From: Leifsonia shinshuensis
GTDB taxonomy: Bacteria; Actinomycetota; Actinomycetes; Actinomycetales; Microbacteriaceae
Length of the DNA stretch: 64,000 bases
Direction of reading: 5' to 3'
Assembly: GCF_022606355.1 (NCBI RefSeq)
Contig: NZ_JAHHZQ010000006.1
Location: 185,441 to 249,440, forward strand
A model generated the notes under the pieces. It made no database searches. It was not told where the DNA came from and worked only from the letters and a program-made list of their open reading frames with translations. Below, piece after piece: positions 62,501 to 64,000 of the stretch. Position numbers and translations under genes: made by a program. Each line of letters starts with the position of its first letter. The first letter of the stretch is position 1.

Positions 62501-64000
62501 ACGCCTTCGACCAACTCACCGGTGACGGATCCAGCACCTACACCTACGACGGCCTCGGCCGCATCAGCACCCGAAACACCGCACCCTTCCAATACGCCGG
62601 CGTAGGAGCCCAACCGATCTCGGCCCCCGCATTTGCCGGCGGCACCGAAACCGTCGTACGCGACATCAGCGGTGGGCTGATCACAACCTCCATCGCCGGC
62701 GGCACCACCGCCAACCTCATCCAAGACCAGCACGACAACACCCTCGGCCAGATCACCGCAGAACCAGGCGCAACACTGACCGCCAGCAACGGGTACAGCG
62801 CGTTCGGCACCCCCCGAGCCGCCTCAGCGTTCCTCGCCCCGAACACCTCACCCCACCCATCGGCTTTCGGCTACCAAGGAGACTGGACCGACCCGGGCAC
62901 CGGCACAGTCAACATGCAGTCACGCTGGTACGACCCCAGCCTCGGCAGCTTCCTCTCCCATGACACCGCCACACAGCCCACCACCAACAACAGCTCGCTC
63001 AACAAGTACGCCTATGGCAACGCCAACCCGATCGCATATACCGACCCAACCGGTCACTATGCCCAGTTGTACGCGAACCCCAACCTCGGCGCAGGCGGCG
63101 GGAGCATGCCAACAGTCGAAGAACTCGTGGCATTCGGAGACATCAGCCTCCCGGACGCCACGCCCAACACCATCCCTGAGTGGGTACTTGAGGAAAGAGC
63201 TGCTTACGACGCGCAGCTTGCCGAGCGAGCCGCGAGCGGCATAGGCGCCGAGGAGTCAATGGCTGGGCTCGGCGCCGGGGTGGACGTTGGCCTGCTCGAG
63301 GCAAACGAACTGGATTGGGTACCCGGACTGGGCGAGCTCATCGGCGTAGCAAGCGCAGCCGTCCTGTTCGCCACCCTCCTCGCACCGCCTTCCACAGGCC
63401 CCATGACGCCGTCCCCTGCCAACCAGCCGCAACCAAACATTCAACTGCCTCCAAGAGCCCTGCCGGCGCCGCCGCCGTGGGTCACCGCCGTCACGACCAG
63501 AACCGTGACCGAGCCCTACACAACAACTCACTCTTCTGTCGCTAACGGAGTTCTCTCCACCACCGAGACATGGCTCGAGCATGTCCTCCAACAGCACACG
63601 ACGAACTACTCGGACGGAAGCTGGCAGCGAGATGCGCTCAGCTGGGTACGCGACATCGTCCTCGGAAGCAAAACCTGGGCACAAAAGCTTATCGACCCCA
63701 CCCGACCCGGCATCACCATCACCGCCTCCATGTCACCCTTGAGCGGGGTCGTAAACCCTGTAGTCGCTTCACCAGAAGCTCCCTGCGGGCTCGGTGGCAC
63801 TCTCGGCTCGTGCCAGACCCCTTCGCGCGGTGCAGTCAACGCCTGCGCCGGCCTCGATACGACCCCCCGCCTATGCACTCCAGCCGAGCCCACTCCAGGA
63901 CCAGCCGGGGCCACCCAAGCCGCGGCACCACAGCACCTTGCCGCAGACAGCCCATCGGTGATTCTAGGTTCCGGAAAAGAGGGGACGCCTTCCCTCATAC
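56539..64000 (+). CDS. Giant secreted RHS/YD-repeat protein, 3'-truncated by the window
   Basis: One frame runs without a stop from here to the window end (about 2490 residues). GAGGGGGAAC precedes the chosen ATG; an upstream ATG at 56494 is possible. A signal peptide (LGILSAVSVALVAVVAAATL) is followed by a variable region, Ig-like strands (SDPDSWPGSSLTYQFTL-type) and a pre-RHS region (MPLSVDRTYSSRAATVEGAF). YD repeats follow from about 59150 to 62560 (FTYDSAGRLI, YTYDPEGRLQ, YDAAGRITETD, FDGAGNLTQAT). The RHS core closes with MQSRWYDPSLGSFLSHDTAT and NKYAYGNANPIAYTDPTGHY near 63060. Beyond it come a hydrophobic segment (PGLGELIGVASAAVLFATLL) and unique sequence, the start of a probable C-terminal toxin. 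Such proteins act in interbacterial competition or adhesion. Confidence 0.92.
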   Translation, partial: MMVGPRLGILSAVSVALVAVVAAATLVSSTGAGATETAVTQATWNPPDGWEPPKHAVPAGAIDPNVGITSSVMMPPSPSPVPAASPEGAVLGSMRQRVSADEAIGRLTANPPVAVGATPQTTFTAAATSPDAAPSGFSDRHPAAANPVVARREATSVSIDAAAPTTRKPGSARGTVAIHPRADTTTTWPVTQSPDCSVSHGSGYPVGTYGWSLDPSYDNNQVAVSGQVTANTSGSYRIAVVNKGTADWGAGTYFTYYLHDSNGNAVPGNYPHSPLANDSLVHGTWHDQWLTIAPLPPGTWTLSWDVYIPGVGYLTSDSVAVCSPNVTLTVYNQAPSMQLVSPTYAGTVTTRTPYLVADATDPDSWPGSSLTYQFTLCTNAALTAGCVHSPVTGTSWQVPAGLLQWASTYYWKATVSDGVSTTDSMVATGASNPFQVVVPAPDDWRQVGNGLGFVTADSVVLPYGIFTQTAHDASVQGANMPLSVDRTYSSRAATVEGAFGKGWLSIFDSSLVTNATTGVTAVTYPDGRQETFAQNSNGTWASRADLGLTDRLTIAGDGTTTVKQSSGESEEFTAAGQLSRVLFPDASWVITRTGGEISSLTQEPSGRSISVQWGVPASGCPAADQPRMRHVASLTVSHGTGAPAAVWSYQYNCDRLRTVTDPANGVTTYTTSDTSFIGYTPGGRATPGLIDAGAWYPAANGALVDHMIVSEPGSVSHAITLRKPVPSANGATTDYLSNVNSAGGSTAWYCGQRTIVNNVESCPDGQQFLRFDPVNRLVMKSNAADEASTTEANSRQWIYGSDGELQYFRDENDHVATFDYLFGTLASMTVWSDPQTPVTSTTYVQAGATQNDPPRVTGSALRGPGTNLPDKSNMFTYDSAGRLIARTGPATTGAPAGESATDTYATASTPAFDSTGAQSAQSAPPGLLIATSAGAGTSTYRYDVNGDLTGFTTVGRGATLRTYDPTGLVSSETTTGVGPGSGTVTVTRDALSRDTADTYPCVANAVTGQVSHRVVLYTYDADGLPLTTTEKALDCSSGATVAPDRTTTFVYDQFGRLHSITDAVGATTTYTYDTANTQELTSQTDPRGRVTNYTYDTHLGKVVSVASDIDPPSGRVNVTTHTYAYDPAGRLTQETDADSNVTTYDYSDNDLLTRATRLGVVINGTTYRVALFERSYDAAGNLLTETRGDAYLPCDNLHMFMDKSECPDASHFYKVVQDSGATTTSYTYDPEGRLQSSTLDPTGVNRTTTIQRDSNGRVIGRSVTDGTRTESQQYTVDAAGYPITTTVSTGSTNLATTVTRDANEDILQVTDPNANTTSLTYDVLGRSIQETGPPILVDTPASTATYTGLTQQTASASKTIGYDAFGDITQIKDALGNITTNTYDAAGRITETDSAPYLAPGSTTPLVSSVQRTYSPAGDLVTLTNARGGTTNFSYDIAGNLVKTLGPQVNGARTTTLAWFDHAGIKAMETNDRGSTHYYYYDRLGDEVQDSWWWVEPSSHTDGGVEPITTSTYDFAGKRLTTTDQYGATTTYHYDAAGEITSVNLPGAVNPVTFSYDLAGRIATQKDTIGVTTRHSYDLAGRETSTTSVGTDGTQHVITRTFDGAGNLTQATDPDGATQTIGYNAANLPTTLTQPISAGVASTVSIGYDLQGHQVRTTDGNGNTTWTTYNSWELPDKRIEPPTSAYSALGDRTWQTSYDSGLVPVQQVNPGGVVQTSSYDPLGRVTSQAATDPNRSAGNVSRTFSYTAAGDLASISTPSGTQTFTWGSAGQILTSTGPAGTANFSYSDQGQLDYINTGTPYVSYQYDPTGRLLSVNGRTTTTFGYSPTTGQQTSTSFAGGTTQTSYDPFGRMASQTTANTTGAIIQKSQYTYDADSNILSKTDTGGVPDGGTYTYDQADRLASYTPEPSPVDPATPTTISYAWDLANNKTSESTTQTATTWTYDARNIPTNIATTTASGTTNKPVTSNARGDISTIGSGATQRNLTFDAFDQLTGDGSSTYTYDGLGRISTRNTAPFQYAGVGAQPISAPAFAGGTETVVRDISGGLITTSIAGGTTANLIQDQHDNTLGQITAEPGATLTASNGYSAFGTPRAASAFLAPNTSPHPSAFGYQGDWTDPGTGTVNMQSRWYDPSLGSFLSHDTATQPTTNNSSLNKYAYGNANPIAYTDPTGHYAQLYANPNLGAGGGSMPTVEELVAFGDISLPDATPNTIPEWVLEERAAYDAQLAERAASGIGAEESMAGLGAGVDVGLLEANELDWVPGLGELIGVASAAVLFATLLAPPSTGPMTPSPANQPQPNIQLPPRALPAPPPWVTAVTTRTVTEPYTTTHSSVANGVLSTTETWLEHVLQQHTTNYSDGSWQRDALSWVRDIVLGSKTWAQKLIDPTRPGITITASMSPLSGVVNPVVASPEAPCGLGGTLGSCQTPSRGAVNACAGLDTTPRLCTPAEPTPGPAGATQAAAPQHLAADSPSVILGSGKEGTPSLI

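Noticed and set aside
61420..62733. Gly/Val-rich minus-strand frame inside the RHS gene
   Set aside because: Composition arises from the complement of Thr/Asp/Tyr-rich YD repeats; the plus-strand frame is unbroken.

Overview
The window is high-GC DNA from an actinobacterium. Gene content and order (tilS-hpt-ftsH-folE-folP-folB-folK-DUF3180-PH proteins-panC-lysS, then cls, clpC, an argA-like gene and radA) together with GTG starts and many ATGA/GTGA stop-start overlaps point to Microbacteriaceae (Leifsonia-like). This placement is inferred from gene content, not from a marker gene.

Positions 1-17000 form an accessory catabolic/salvage region. It holds five luciferase-like FMN monooxygenases of the NtaA/SnaA/DszA type (one cut by the window edge), a flavin reductase, an EamA exporter, an O-acetylhomoserine sulfhydrylase-like PLP enzyme, and a GntR-controlled module. 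That module has an adenosine/adenine deaminase-like hydrolase, a GntR/UTRA regulator, a complete BMP-type (nucleoside-like) ABC transporter, an acyl-CoA-dehydrogenase-like flavin monooxygenase and an NtaA-type monooxygenase. Two matching palindromes (core CTTGTCnACAAG) sit before the hydrolase gene and before the transporter operon. This is the best candidate in the window for an undescribed pathway: import of a nucleobase-like or N/S-heterocyclic compound, hydrolytic deamination, and two-component flavin oxygenation. The substrate cannot be read from sequence.

Positions 17000-19750 are a patchwork: an unidentified gene remnant, an AraC regulator, VOC and TfoX-like proteins, then decayed tyrosine-integrase fragments on both strands next to a tRNA-Phe/Asp/Glu cluster (minus strand). 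Positions 20400-23000 carry two overlapping secreted cell-wall hydrolases (M23 and NlpC/P60) with related coiled-coil N-termini.

Positions 23000-49000 are conserved chromosome: pyrophosphatase, tRNA-Ile lysidine synthetase, HPRT, FtsH, the folate operon, PH-domain membrane proteins, PanC, LysS, a CtaG-like protein, cardiolipin synthase, pirin, ClpC, an ArgA-like acetyltransferase, RadA and two hydrolases. The intergenic spaces hold unusual palindrome arrays, long inverted repeats, T-poor leaders and about 135-bp direct repeats.

At 49031-49120 is tRNA-Ser(CGA). Directly after it lies an integrated element: an intact tyrosine integrase, a nuclease-fold remnant, a frameshifted MobF relaxase-helicase with a possible oriT, a small orphan protein, a HEPN protein whose reading frame is preceded by an in-frame amber codon, and a frameshifted ArdC/ImmA-like remnant. 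The last 7.5 kb is one uninterrupted reading frame for a giant secreted RHS/YD-repeat protein whose C-terminal (probable toxin) end lies beyond the window.
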